Source of the DNA: CAIURC01 sp043777315
Lineage (GTDB): Bacteria; Verrucomicrobiota; Verrucomicrobiia; Chthoniobacterales; Chthoniobacteraceae
Assembly (NCBI GenBank): GCA_043777315.1
Contig: JAYVPW010000147.1
Coordinates: 1 to 51,345 of the forward strand
Direction: 5' to 3'
Length of the DNA: 51,345 bases
Numbering within the stretch: position 1 is the stretch's first letter; the number at the start of each line of letters is the position of its first letter. The position numbers were made by a program, and so were the translations under genes. The notes beneath the pieces are model-generated. The model worked only from the letters and a program-made list of their open reading frames with translations, was not told where the DNA came from and did not search any database. This document shows, piece by piece, positions 1 through 9,600 of this stretch.

Positions 1-2173
1 GATCGGGCGGGGACGGAGCCCCGCGCTCCACGAACTCGGGCGCGGCGACGAGGGCGCGCGCCTGGTCGAGGACGAAGGGGCTATTCAAGACGAAGAGGGC
101 CTGCTGGGGGACGGTGGTGACGTGGCGCTGCGGGCTGGTGGCGTCGGGGCTGGCGAAGTCGAAGGTGCGGAAGATGCCGGGGAGATTCTGGCGGTCGATG
201 AAGCCGTAGATGGCGCGGCGCCGGGCCGGCGGCGCGGCGGTGAGCTCGACGGGGCGGCCGCCCATGGTGGCATCGAGCTGGCCGGCGGCGAAGAGGAGCG
301 AATCGTGCAGGGCCTCGAAGTCGAGGCGCTGGCGGCTCATGTGGGAGAGGAGGCGGTTTTCGGGGTCGGCGAGCGTGGCGGCGGGGGTCGTGTCGCTGGC
401 CTGCTGGTAGGTGGCGGAGAGGAGGATACGGCGCTGGAGTTTCTTCACGGACCAGCCGTTTTCCATGAACTCCGACGCGAGCCAGTCGAGCAGCTCGGGA
501 TGCGTGGGGGGCTCGCCTTTCACGCCGAAGTCGCCCGGGGTGCGGACGATGCCGGCGCCGAAATGATGGGCCCAGACGCGGTTGACGAAGACGCGGGCGG
601 TGAGCGGGTTGGCCTTGCTCGCGATGGCCTGCGCGAGCTCGAGGCGGCCGCTGCCGCGGGTGAAGGGCTGCGGGTTTCCGCCGGAGAGGACGGTGAGGAA
701 GCGGCGCGGGACTTCGTCGCCGGGCCGGCCGGGATTGCCGCGCAGAAAGACGTGCGGCTTCACGGGCTCGGGCTTGTCCACGAGCACCATCGCGCGCGCC
801 GGGGCGTTCGGGCTGAGCTCGATGCCGACGAGCTGGTTGCGGAGCTCGCGGAGCTCGTCTTTCGCTTTTCGCGTAAAGAACGGCGTCTCGAAAAAGGGCT
901 CGACGACCTCGGCCGGGAGCAGCACTGGGGAGCCCTGGAGCGCGGCGACGATCGCGCCGAGCTCGCTGCCGCGCTTGCCGTAGTAGTCGTGCATGGCCGC
1001 CTCTTTCGCCGCGCGCTCGCGGAGGTATTCGGGGCTCGACGGGTCGTTCGCGAGGACGGGGAGATCCTTCGGCTGCGGCTCGGTCGAGGAGGCGAAGATG
1101 CCGTAGAGCGCGTAGTAGTCCTTCTGCGAGATCGGGTCGAATTTGTGGTCGTGGCAGCGGGCGCAGACGGTCGTGAGGCCCATCGTGCCGCGGCAGATCA
1201 CGTCGATGCGGTCGTCGATGATGTCGTTGATGTTGTTGATGAAGCGGCGTCCGAGGGTGAGGAAGCCGAGCGCGGCGAGTGACGCGTTGTCCTTCTCCCC
1301 GAGCTGATCGGCGGCGATTTGGCGGATGAGGAATTGGTCATACGGCATGTCGTCGTTGAACGCGCGGACGACCCAATCCCGATACGTGAACGCGAACGGG
1401 TAACGCCGCTCTTCCTGAAAGACGTAGCCCTTCGTGTCGGCATAGCGCGCCACGTCGAGCCAGTAGCGGCCCCACCTTTCGCCATACCGCGGCGACGCGA
1501 GCAGCCGATCGACGACGCGCGCGAAGGCATCCGGCGACGCGTCACTTTCAAACGCGGCGACCTCTTCCGCAGTCGCGGGCAGGCCGGTGAGATCGAACGT
1601 CGCGCGGCGAATCAGCGCGCGCTTCGAGGCGGTCGGCGACGGCTCGAGTTTCGCCGCGTCGAGCTTCGCGAAAACAAATGCGTCGATCGGACTTTTGACT
1701 TCAGCCTGCCGGCGACCCGCGTCGGGAATCGCCGGCGAGCGCACCGGCTGCAGCGACCAGTGCGACTTCGCGGCGAGCTCGATCGCGGTCGGCGGACGCG
1801 CGTCGCCCTCCGGCCACGGCGCGCCCATTTTCACCCACTCCGCGAGCGCGGCGATCTGCACATCCGAGAGCTTGTCAGCCTTCGCCGGCATTTTGGATTC
1901 GCCCTCGTGCCGGATCGATCTGATGAACGAACTCTCGTCCGGTTTGCCCGGCACGATCACCGGTCCGTCGTCGTTCCCTTTCAGCAAAGCCGCACGCGAA
2001 TCGACCCGCAGCGCGCCCTTTTGCTTCTCGGCCCCGTGGCATTTGTAGCACTGCTCGACGAGCACCGGACGGACCTGCTTTTCAAAAAACTCCGTCTCCG
2101 CCGGCGTGACCGCGGCGGCTCGCGAGAGGCTGGCGAAGATGATGAAAAAAAGAGTCAGGAACGGCTTCGACAT
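1..2173 (-). CDS. Secreted cytochrome c / DUF1549 / DUF1553 protein (3' end cut by window)
   Basis: At least 724 codons run without interruption from ATG 2173 to the window edge, so the C-terminus is missing. The N-terminus (MSKPFLTLFFIIFASLSRAA) is a signal peptide. A planctomycete-type cytochrome c segment follows, with CYKCH at residues 42-46 and the usual 'ALRVDSRAALLKG' and 'SKMPAK' blocks. Next come DUF1549 (IDAFVFAKLDAAKLEPSP, then RRATFDLTGLP, ERWGRYWLDVARYADTKGY) and a second heme-type motif, CARCHDHKFDP. The last readable part (PQQALFVLNSPFV) is typical of DUF1553. The family is expanded in Planctomycetota and Verrucomicrobiota. It is exported, probably binds heme c, and is often found next to sulfatases or DUF1501 proteins; its substrate is not established. 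The usual DUF1501 partner would lie beyond the left edge, so it cannot be checked here. Confidence 0.92.
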   Translation of the reverse strand, partial: MSKPFLTLFFIIFASLSRAAAVTPAETEFFEKQVRPVLVEQCYKCHGAEKQKGALRVDSRAALLKGNDDGPVIVPGKPDESSFIRSIRHEGESKMPAKADKLSDVQIAALAEWVKMGAPWPEGDARPPTAIELAAKSHWSLQPVRSPAIPDAGRRQAEVKSPIDAFVFAKLDAAKLEPSPTASKRALIRRATFDLTGLPATAEEVAAFESDASPDAFARVVDRLLASPRYGERWGRYWLDVARYADTKGYVFQEERRYPFAFTYRDWVVRAFNDDMPYDQFLIRQIAADQLGEKDNASLAALGFLTLGRRFINNINDIIDDRIDVICRGTMGLTTVCARCHDHKFDPISQKDYYALYGIFASSTEPQPKDLPVLANDPSSPEYLRERAAKEAAMHDYYGKRGSELGAIVAALQGSPVLLPAEVVEPFFETPFFTRKAKDELRELRNQLVGIELSPNAPARAMVLVDKPEPVKPHVFLRGNPGRPGDEVPRRFLTVLSGGNPQPFTRGSGRLELAQAIASKANPLTARVFVNRVWAHHFGAGIVRTPGDFGVKGEPPTHPELLDWLASEFMENGWSVKKLQRRILLSATYQQASDTTPAATLADPENRLLSHMSRQRLDFEALHDSLLFAAGQLDATMGGRPVELTAAPPARRRAIYGFIDRQNLPGIFRTFDFASPDATSPQRHVTTVPQQALFVLNSPFVLDQARALVAAPEFVERGAPSPPD

Positions 2174-2260
2174 GCGGAGTCGAAGGCTAACCCGCAAGCC
2201 GCGCCGCGCATTAGAGAATTGCCCAAACCCGCCCGGGTTTTCGCCGACCACGGCGTTGCG

Positions 2261-3640
2261 TCACTCCACTTTTTCCACCGTGGACCAGATGCTTCCGTCG
2301 GCGAGGCGCGTGATCAGGCGGTCGCCGATTGCGCAGTCCGCGACGGTGGTGAGCAGCGCGCCGTCGGCGCGTTCGGTCAGGCTGTAACCGCGGCGGAGGG
2401 TCGCGAGCGGCGAGAGGAGGCGGAGGCGGTCGCCGTCGCGATCGACGCGAAATTTGCGCGCGACGAGAGCATTTTTGAATTGCTCGAGCAGGCGCCGCTG
2501 CACGGTCGCGAGTTCCTGCCGGCGCAGCGCGAGGCAGTGATCGGGGCGATGCTGGCGCAGGCTGGCGCTGCATTCCGCGACGCGCTGCATCCTTTCCCGG
2601 AGCTGCTCACGCGCGGAACGGACGAGCGCATTGCTGGAAAAATCGAGACGCTGCGCGGCGTCATCGAGCCGGCGGCGCGGCTCGGCGAAGAGGGCATCGC
2701 GCGCGAGAAAAGCGACGCGGTTTCGGTGGCTCTGAATGCGCGCGACGGCGCAGCGCCGCATCTGTGCGCCGGCTTGAGCGAGGCTTCGGAGCAGCTCCGC
2801 GGTGTCGGGTGTGACAAGCTCCGCGGCGGCGCTCGGCGTCGGCGCGCGCAGATCGCTGACGAAGTCCGCGATGGTGAAATCGATCTCGTGTCCGACGGCC
2901 GAGACGACCGGGATTTCCGACGCGAAGATCGCCCGCGCGAGCCGCTCGTCGTTGAACTCCCAGAGATCTTCCATGCTCCCGCCGCCGCGCGTCACGACGA
3001 TCACGTCGGCGCGCGGGAGGCCGAGTTCATCTGCGCGATTCAGCTCTGCCACAGCATCCGCGAGCTCCTTCCCTGCCCCGCTGCCCTGCACGCGCACGGG
3101 GCTGATGAGCACGCGCACCCACGGCGCGCGGCGCGCGAGAATGTTCAGCATGTCGCGCAACGCCGCGCCGGTCGGCGAGGTCACGATGGCGAGGGTCGTC
3201 GGGAATTTCGGCAGCGCCCGCTTTCGGTCTGCATCGAAAAGCCCCTCGTCGTCGAGCCGCCGTTTGAGCGCCTCGAACTTCGCCTGCAACAGCCCCGCGC
3301 CCGCCGCCTGCACGAGCTGCACGTTGAGCTGATATTGCCCACGCGCCTCATAAACCGTGAGCGCGCCGCGCGCCTGCACGCACATCCCGTCGGAGAGCGG
3401 GATTTGTTTCCGCCACGCGCCGGGCCGTGCGAAAAGCACGCACGGAAGCTGGCACTGCGCATCCTTCAGCGTGAAATACTGATGCCCGCTCGCCTGCTTC
3501 CGCAGGTTGCTGATTTCGCCCTCGACCCACACCGCGCCGATGTTGGTTTCGAGCACGTCGCGGACGGAACGCGTGAGTTCGGTCACCGACAAAACGCGCG
3601 GGGTCTCGGCGATTTTCTCGCAGTCGGAAAAGAGGTCCAT
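2261..3640 (-). CDS. xseA: Exodeoxyribonuclease VII large subunit
   Basis: A 459-residue protein, close to the family's usual length. It starts with an OB-fold nucleic-acid-binding domain (about residues 18-115; VWVEGEISNLRKQASGHQYF, then LKDAQCQLPCVLFA). The catalytic domain follows (LPKFPTTLAIVTSPTGAALRD, VIVVTRGGGSMEDLWEFNDE, SAVGHEIDFTIADFVSDLRA, TPSAAAELVTP). A long helical segment rich in Arg and Gln and the C-terminal RRGYSLTERADG strand complete it. With XseB it degrades single-stranded DNA into acid-soluble oligonucleotides and works in repair. The small subunit gene xseB is not adjacent. The gene lies 87 bases upstream of the DUF1549 gene on the same strand; no functional link is evident. 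Confidence 0.96.
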   Translation of the reverse strand: MDLFSDCEKIAETPRVLSVTELTRSVRDVLETNIGAVWVEGEISNLRKQASGHQYFTLKDAQCQLPCVLFARPGAWRKQIPLSDGMCVQARGALTVYEARGQYQLNVQLVQAAGAGLLQAKFEALKRRLDDEGLFDADRKRALPKFPTTLAIVTSPTGAALRDMLNILARRAPWVRVLISPVRVQGSGAGKELADAVAELNRADELGLPRADVIVVTRGGGSMEDLWEFNDERLARAIFASEIPVVSAVGHEIDFTIADFVSDLRAPTPSAAAELVTPDTAELLRSLAQAGAQMRRCAVARIQSHRNRVAFLARDALFAEPRRRLDDAAQRLDFSSNALVRSAREQLRERMQRVAECSASLRQHRPDHCLALRRQELATVQRRLLEQFKNALVARKFRVDRDGDRLRLLSPLATLRRGYSLTERADGALLTTVADCAIGDRLITRLADGSIWSTVEKVE

Positions 3641-3702
3641 TGCAGTGGTAATTTAAAATCTCGAGAGGGCGGGCGCGCTCATCATGCAAGCCCTGCTGGA
3701 GT

Positions 3703-3770
3703 GCTCTCGCAAAGACGCAAAGACGCAAATTTCGGATTTCAGCTTTGCGGCTTTGCGGCTTTGCGAGAGC
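3703..3770. repeat. Inverted repeat built from cgcaaagac / ggctttgcg words
   Basis: The left half repeats 'cgcaaaga' after gctctcgc; the right half repeats 'gctttgcg' and ends in gcgagagc. The halves are near-perfect reverse complements, with A/C exchanges at the same place in each unit, so the whole folds into a long hairpin. It occupies most of the gap between xseA and the C39-like gene. The T-run expected of a Rho-independent terminator is absent on the minus strand, so I call it a repeat element and not a terminator. Confidence 0.75.
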
Positions 3771-3849
3771 CAAAAAACGGGGTCACGCCGGACAGATTTT
3801 TCACCGAAAATCTTCGAGCGGAAGTCGGAAAAAAAGTCAGCCGTTTGCC

Positions 3850-4515
3850 TCACCTGAGCTTCTCGTAAAAGCGCAGCGCCTCGATTTTTTGCGTGAGTTC
3901 GCGCAGCGGGTAGAGCCCTTTCGTCGCGCCCGCGCCGGGGTCTTGCGTGAGATAATCGAAGCCGCTTTTTCCCGCGATCACGACAAAATGCGTGGTGCCG
4001 CTTGGGAAGCGCAAACGCACGATCACGGGATTGCCCCGCGAGAGATTCGAGTCGATCAGGCGATGCGACGGGAGGTCTTCATAGACATGCCGGATGCGCC
4101 CGGGATCAAGCGTGGCCGCGGCTTCCCAGTAGATCCACCCTTCCGGCGTGTAGCCGTTATTCTTCGTCAGGTAGTCGTTCAGGCGCTGCGGATCGGTGTC
4201 GATTCCGTAGAAGTTCAGGACCATCGCGGCGGAAGAAACGGCGCAGCCTTCCGCGCCGATCGTGCCGTCGGTCGGGCCGAGCAAATCACCGCCCCAGCGC
4301 GGATCGTTTTGCCGAAAGGACGGCACCGAGAGCTCGACGCGGCGGAAGAAATATTGTCCGCCGCTCGGCTCGATCGGCCCGAGGTGATTCCAGTCGCTCC
4401 ACCATTTCACCGCGAAAAGGCCGGCCGCCAAAACCGCGCAGAGGAGCAGCGCGCTGAGCCGCCAGATGTGACGAGAATTTTTGGAAGGTTGCGGGAGATC
4501 GAGGATGGCGCTCAT
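3850..4515 (-). CDS. Membrane-anchored C39-like peptidase family protein
   Basis: A 221-residue protein read from ATG 4515; the open frame continues upstream, but that part is repeat-derived. Residues about 18-37 form one membrane segment, followed by an extracytoplasmic domain. The C39_2-type papain fold is visible: FRQNDPRWGGDLLG, then GAEGCAVSSAAMVLNFYG with the likely nucleophile Cys91, a THFVVIAG block with His176 and QDPG with Asp192. Family members cleave peptide bonds, classically double-glycine leaders, but stand-alone C39_2 proteins are mostly of unknown substrate. No ABC transporter or bacteriocin gene is nearby, so a bacteriocin-processing role is not supported. The gene is divergent from the CDF transporter. 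Confidence 0.8.
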   Translation of the reverse strand: MSAILDLPQPSKNSRHIWRLSALLLCAVLAAGLFAVKWWSDWNHLGPIEPSGGQYFFRRVELSVPSFRQNDPRWGGDLLGPTDGTIGAEGCAVSSAAMVLNFYGIDTDPQRLNDYLTKNNGYTPEGWIYWEAAATLDPGRIRHVYEDLPSHRLIDSNLSRGNPVIVRLRFPSGTTHFVVIAGKSGFDYLTQDPGAGATKGLYPLRELTQKIEALRFYEKLR

Positions 4516-4561
4516 GGGGAAGGTGTGGGTTATGTGCGCGGAAAAGGCCGGTTTGAAAATA

Positions 4562-4730
4562 GTCATTCTGAGCGCAGTTCCGTGCGGGCGGGACGGAACG
4601 GAGTCGAAGAACCTCTTACGATTTCCCGGGGCGCAGGCGGTGGAGATCGGGCGCGTCTTCACTGGCCGCGAGCGGTCCGGGGGAAATAGTGAGAGGTCCT
4701 TCGACTCCGCTTCGCTGCGCTCAAGATGAC
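4562..4730. repeat. Dispersed inverted-repeat element, family A copy 1
   Basis: The left end begins gtcattctgagcgcag and contains ggagtcgaagaacctctta. The right end is its approximate reverse complement (gagaggtccttcgactccgc, then gcgctcaagatgac). About 70 bases of unrelated sequence lie between the arms. The same arms recur at 13609-13750 and 34783-34900. The element fills the space between the divergent C39-like and CDF genes. Both flanking genes have open frames running into it that I judge spurious. Confidence 0.85.
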
Positions 4731-4816
4731 GGGCAGGGGTCTCGCTCGCAGGAGCGATCAACAGCCGATCGCGAACGTTCGACCATTCCCGATTTCGCCG
4801 CCACATTCCTCCCGCC

Positions 4817-5719
4817 ATGCCCGTCACCACCCGCCATTTCGTCCTCCGCAGGCTCGAGTCCGGCGCGCGGTTTGCGCTGCTCGGAGTGGTGGTGAATACC
4901 GCACTCGCGGTCATCAAAATTGTCGCCGGCGTGGTCGGAAATTCGTACGCGCTGATCGCCGACGGGATCGAGTCGGCGATCGATATTTTCTCGTCTCTCG
5001 CGATTTGGTTTGGCCTGAAAGTCGCGGCCGCGCCGCCGGACGACGAGCATCCGTACGGCCACGGCAAAGCGGAGCCGATCGCCGCCGTGGCCGTCTCGCT
5101 CGCCGTCATCGTCGCGGCCATCGGGCTCGCCGCGGAGAGCGTGCGCGAGATCGTGACGCCGCATCACGCGCCCGCGCCGTTCACGCTGCTCGTGCTCGTC
5201 GTCGTGGTCATGGTGAAGGAGACGCTTTTTCGCAAAGTGCTGCACGCGGCCGACGAGATGGGCAGCTCCGCCGTGAAGACCGACGCGTGGCATCACCGCG
5301 CGGATGCGATCACCTCGGGCGCGGCGTTCATCGGCATTTCCGTGGCGTTGATCGGCGGTCTGGGATGGGAGCCGGCGGATGATTGGGCCGCGCTTTTCGC
5401 GTGCGGGCTGATCGCGCTGAACGGCCTTCGGCTCCTCCGCCCGGCGCTGCATGAAGTGATGGACACCGCTCCGCCGAAAGAGATCGAGCGAAGCGTGCGC
5501 GCCGCCGCCGAATTCGTGACCGGTGTCGTCGAGATCGAGAAATGCCGCGTGCGGAAAATGGGCCTGGAATTTTACGTGGACATCCACGTCGCCGTCGCAC
5601 CCGAACTGACTGTCCGCGAAGGCCACCGCATCGCGCACGAGGTGAAGGACGCGATCCAAACTTCCAATCCCGCCATCGCCGATGTGCTCGTGCATATCGA
5701 GCCAGCGGGCGGGGTTTGA
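4817..5719 (+). CDS. Cation diffusion facilitator (CDF) family transporter
   Basis: A 300-residue inner-membrane protein of the usual CDF length. It shows the family's TM2 metal motif (ADGIESAIDIFSS, residues about 48-60), the cytoplasmic HPYGHGKAEPIAA loop, and the TM5 motif HHRADAITSG. About six membrane segments are followed by a cytoplasmic domain (residues about 215-300) with MGLEFYVDIHVAV and the ending DVLVHIEPAG, the dimerisation/metal-sensing fold. CDF proteins export divalent metals such as Zn, Fe, Mn or Co in exchange for protons; the metal cannot be predicted safely here. The start ATG was chosen because it gives the standard N-terminus; pyrF converges from the right with 6 bases between the genes. 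Confidence 0.93.
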   Translation: MPVTTRHFVLRRLESGARFALLGVVVNTALAVIKIVAGVVGNSYALIADGIESAIDIFSSLAIWFGLKVAAAPPDDEHPYGHGKAEPIAAVAVSLAVIVAAIGLAAESVREIVTPHHAPAPFTLLVLVVVVMVKETLFRKVLHAADEMGSSAVKTDAWHHRADAITSGAAFIGISVALIGGLGWEPADDWAALFACGLIALNGLRLLRPALHEVMDTAPPKEIERSVRAAAEFVTGVVEIEKCRVRKMGLEFYVDIHVAVAPELTVREGHRIAHEVKDAIQTSNPAIADVLVHIEPAGGV

Positions 5720-5725
5720 TCGTCG

Positions 5726-6460
5726 CTATTCGGGCAAAAATATCCCCGCGATCTCCGCCTGCATCGCCTCCGCCTGCGCCCGCGGGTCCGCCGCGCGCCG
5801 GATCGGCCGCCCGACGACGACGTGATCCGCGCCCGCGAGAAAGGCCTCGGCCAGCGTCATCGTCCGCTTTTGATCGTCGCTCCCCTGCTCTCCCGCGGCC
5901 CGGATTCCGGGCGTGATGATCACCGGCCCGCCGCCCAATTCCCGCCGCAAACGCGCCGCTTCGAGGCCCGAGCAAATCAGCCCGTCCATCCCCGCATCCA
6001 CCGCCACGCGCGCCCGCCGCGAGACCAGTTCCTCGACCGGCCCGCTCCAACCCATCTCCGCCGCCTCCGCCGCATCGACGCTCGTGAGCACCGTCACCGC
6101 GAGCAGCTTCATCGCGCCGCGCGCCTGCACCGCCGCGCGATAAACGCCACTCGTCCCGTGCAGCGTGCAATAGGTCGCGCCGTGCTGCGCCAGATTCGCG
6201 ACCGCGCCCCGCACCGTCGCCGGCACATCGGAAAACTTCAGGTCCGCGAACACCTTCTTCCCCCGCGCCGTCAGCTCCCGCAGCACCTCGAAATAGTTCC
6301 CACCCATGCAAAATTCCAACCCGAGCTTGTAAAAAGTCACCGCCTCCCCGAGCCGCTCCACCCACTCCATCGCCTCCTCCGCTGTCGGCACATCGAGCGC
6401 GAAAATGAGCCGATCCCGCGGCGGCATCGGGTTTCGAGAAAGCAACAAGTGATCGGACAT
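5726..6460 (-). CDS. pyrF: Orotidine 5'-phosphate decarboxylase
   Basis: A 244-residue protein from ATG 6460; the frame opens 36 bases earlier, but that part is not family-like. It carries out the last step of UMP synthesis, decarboxylating OMP. The catalytic array is clear in DLKFSDVPATVRGA (D-x-K-x-x-D-x-P). LIFALDVPTAEEA forms the first barrel strand, and VIITPGIRAAG, then ADHVVVGRPIRRA, form the phosphate-binding loops. It is of the short bacterial type. No other pyrimidine gene is adjacent. It lies just downstream of tRNA-Arg on the same strand. Confidence 0.97.
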   Translation of the reverse strand: MSDHLLLSRNPMPPRDRLIFALDVPTAEEAMEWVERLGEAVTFYKLGLEFCMGGNYFEVLRELTARGKKVFADLKFSDVPATVRGAVANLAQHGATYCTLHGTSGVYRAAVQARGAMKLLAVTVLTSVDAAEAAEMGWSGPVEELVSRRARVAVDAGMDGLICSGLEAARLRRELGGGPVIITPGIRAAGEQGSDDQKRTMTLAEAFLAGADHVVVGRPIRRAADPRAQAEAMQAEIAGIFLPE

Positions 6461-6518
6461 TGAGCCCGCAGTTTCTCCCCGCCGAACCCCCACCATTCAA
6501 CCTCAAAGCAGAAAGCAG

Positions 6519-6592
<74 letters not shown>

Positions 6593-6660
6593 AAAACGGG
6601 ATGACACGGTCCAATTAACCCGATGCACATCGCGATGCGAGTCGAAGGTTCTGCGCCGCT

Positions 6661-9600
6661 TCACTCGCAAATCAACGCCTCGATGTCCGCGGTCGTGAGG
6701 CCGTCCATCAGCGGTTGCTCGCTCTCGATCGTGGCGTTCACGATGTCCCGTTTGCGGGATTGGAGGGCGAGGATTTTCTCCTCCACGGTCCCGCGGGCGA
6801 TGAGCTTGTACGCGGTCACCACGCTCTTTTGGCCGATGCGGTGCGCGCGATCGGTGGCTTGCATTTCGACGGCTGGATTCCACCAGGGATCGAAATGAAT
6901 GACGGTGTCTGCGGCGGTGAGGTTTAGCCCGACGCCGCCGGCTTTGAGGCTCATCAGGAACACCGGGACTTCGCCGGTCTGGAAACGATCGACGACCGCG
7001 GCGCGATCTTTGGTGCTGCCGTCGAGGTAACAGAAGGGCGTTTCCGCCGCCGTGAGCTGGTCGCGGATGAGGTGGAGCATCGAGACGAATTGGCTGAAGA
7101 CGATCACGCGATGGCCGCCGTCGAGTGCCTCCTGCAGCAGTTCTTCCAGCAGTTCGAGCTTTGCGGAAGCCTCGGCGGGATCGACATCCGGGAGGCCGAG
7201 CAGACGCAGGTCGCAGCACGCCTGCCGGAGGCGCAGGAGTGCGGTCAGCATCAGCATCCGCGCCTTGTTTTGATCCTTCGTGCTCGCGAGTTCGGAGACT
7301 TGGCGGCGCGTGGATTCGAGGAGCTTTTTGTAGGTCTCGGCCTGCGCTCCCGTCAGCTCGCAATAGGCCACTTGCTCGATTTTGTCGGGCAGCTCCGGCG
7401 CGACGGTTTTCTTCAGGCGGCGGAGGATGAAAGGCTTTAGCCGCTGCACGAGCCTGCGCTGTTCGGCACCGCCCGGCGCGGCGGCGATGGCCTGCTCGAA
7501 ACGCTCTTTGAAATCGCCGCGCGAGCCGAGGTAGCCGGGCATGAGGAAGTTCATGATCGACCAAATATCGCGGACCGAATTTTCCACCGGCGTGCCGGTC
7601 AGGACGAAGCGATTGCGCGCTTCGATCGTCTGTGCGGACTGCGCGTTTTGGCTTTCGGGATTTTTGATGTGCTGCGCTTCGTCGAGCACCATCGCATCGA
7701 ACTCGAGGCCGCGATATTTGTCCGCATCGCGGCGCAAAAGCGGGTAGCTCGTGATGATTAAATTCGCGGAAGCGATCTGCGAAAACAGCTCGTGCCGCTT
7801 CGCTCCCGCGAGCGCGAGGACCTTCAGTTCGGGCGTGAAACGCGCGGCTTCCCGCTGCCAGTTATAGATCAGCGACGACGGGCAAACGACCAGCGTCCGG
7901 CCGCGCAGCGAGCGGAGGAACGCGAGCATCTGCACGGTTTTTCCGAGGCCCATTTCGTCGGCGAGAATCCCGCCCCAGCCGTTCTGGCAAAGGAAGTTCA
8001 GCCAATAGACGCCCTGCTTTTGATACGGTCGCAACACGTCCTCCAAGTCGCCGAGCGGGATGGCGGTGAGCCGTTCGAGCTGCCGCGGCGCGGTGGCCCA
8101 CGAGCGCCATTCCGGCGTGCTCTCGATCGTCATTCCGCTCTCGCTCGCCGCGCTCTCGAGATACGCGGCGTGCTGGCGGTCGATACGGTATTGCCCCGGC
8201 TGTCGCTGCTGCGGATTGCAGTCGTTCAGGACGTGCTGGAATTCATCGAGCAGCCCCGGATCGAAGACCGCGGTCTTGCCGCTTTTCAGTCGCACTGAGC
8301 CGCGCCCGGATTGGAGCAGGCGCTGAATTTCCGCCGCGGAAAACCGCTCCCCCGCCGGGGTCGCCAGCTCCACGTTCAAGTCGAACCACCGCTCGCCCGA
8401 GCTGCGGATTTCCAGCCGAGGGGCGATGCGCTCGACGTCGCGCGTGACGTGCTGGAATCGCTCGCCAATCGTCACGGTCCAATCCCGCTCCAGTCGCGGC
8501 AAATCGCGCGCGAAAAACGCGAGGATCGCTGGCTCGCCTTTCAACATGAGCTGCCCTTTCGCGTCTGGTCCCGCGAAGCCTGCCCGTCGCAAACGCTCCA
8601 GCGCCGCGGCCTCGTCAGGCTGGCCCGCGCGGTAGCCCGCACCGCCGATCGCGATGTGCTTTTCGCCGCGTCGGCAGGTCAGTTCCGCGGCCAGGAAATT
8701 GAGCGAGCCTTCGAGCTTCAGCGAAAACGCCGATGCCTCCCGCGCGGCCTCCACAAAAGATCGCGGGGCGGCGACGAGCGCGGGATCGATCTCGAAGAAC
8801 GCGCTGAGCGCGGGCAATTCGCGCGCGAGAAACTGCGTCGCACCCTCCGCCGGAATGGTGATCTCGCGCACCAGCAAATCGCCGTACGCAGCGGGCAATC
8901 CGGGCGCGACGGGCGTGAATGTTTCGCCGCGCAGGAACCACGTTCGCGTGCCGCCGGCCAGCAGTTTTCCGTCGCTCCTCAGCTCCGCACGGAGCGTCGC
9001 GGAGCCGTCTGCACCGCGGTCGATGGCGAGCCGCGGGCGCAGGCCTTCCGCCTCCACTTTGACCGCAGTCGATTTGCCGAAAGTCACGCGCGGATGTCCG
9101 GCGAGTGAGCCGAGAAAGTCGGTGAACTGCGCGCGGGTCAGCATCGCCATTCCCGGCAGTTCACCGCCTGCGAGTTCGCGCAGTTTTTCGATCGCCCGCA
9201 CGTCCTCCGGCGTGGCGCGATAGTCGCGGGTGCGGTCGAGGGCGCTGAGTAAAATTCGCTTCCCGGCAACGGCGACTTCGGCACCGAGCGTGACCGAGTT
9301 GCGCTCCCACATCGCGGCGAAATTCGGCGCGAGGATCACGAACAATTCGAGCGGAGCCCCCTCGCCCTCCGAGCTGAAGATCGGCTTCAGCACAGGCTTG
9401 GCGGGCGGCGGCGCGACCGCGAATGGCTCGCTGGGCGCTGCGGCGGTGTGCGGTTTCAGGATCGCGAGGCCGACGGCGAGCGCGTGTTCACAGATCGTGC
9501 CGTGCTGGCGGGAGGCGCGGCAGACGCAAAGATTTTCGATGTTACTTTTTGAGAGAATCCGCAGACCCGAACGGAGCTCGGCGTCGCCGACGCGCACCCG

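Noticed and set aside
3703..3770. Rho-independent terminator of the C39-like gene
   Set aside because: The stem is good, but there is no T-run on the minus strand after it.
1319..3868. 849-codon open frame on the plus strand across the DUF1549 gene and xseA
   Set aside because: It spans two well-supported minus-strand genes and has no family features. High GC makes stop codons rare.
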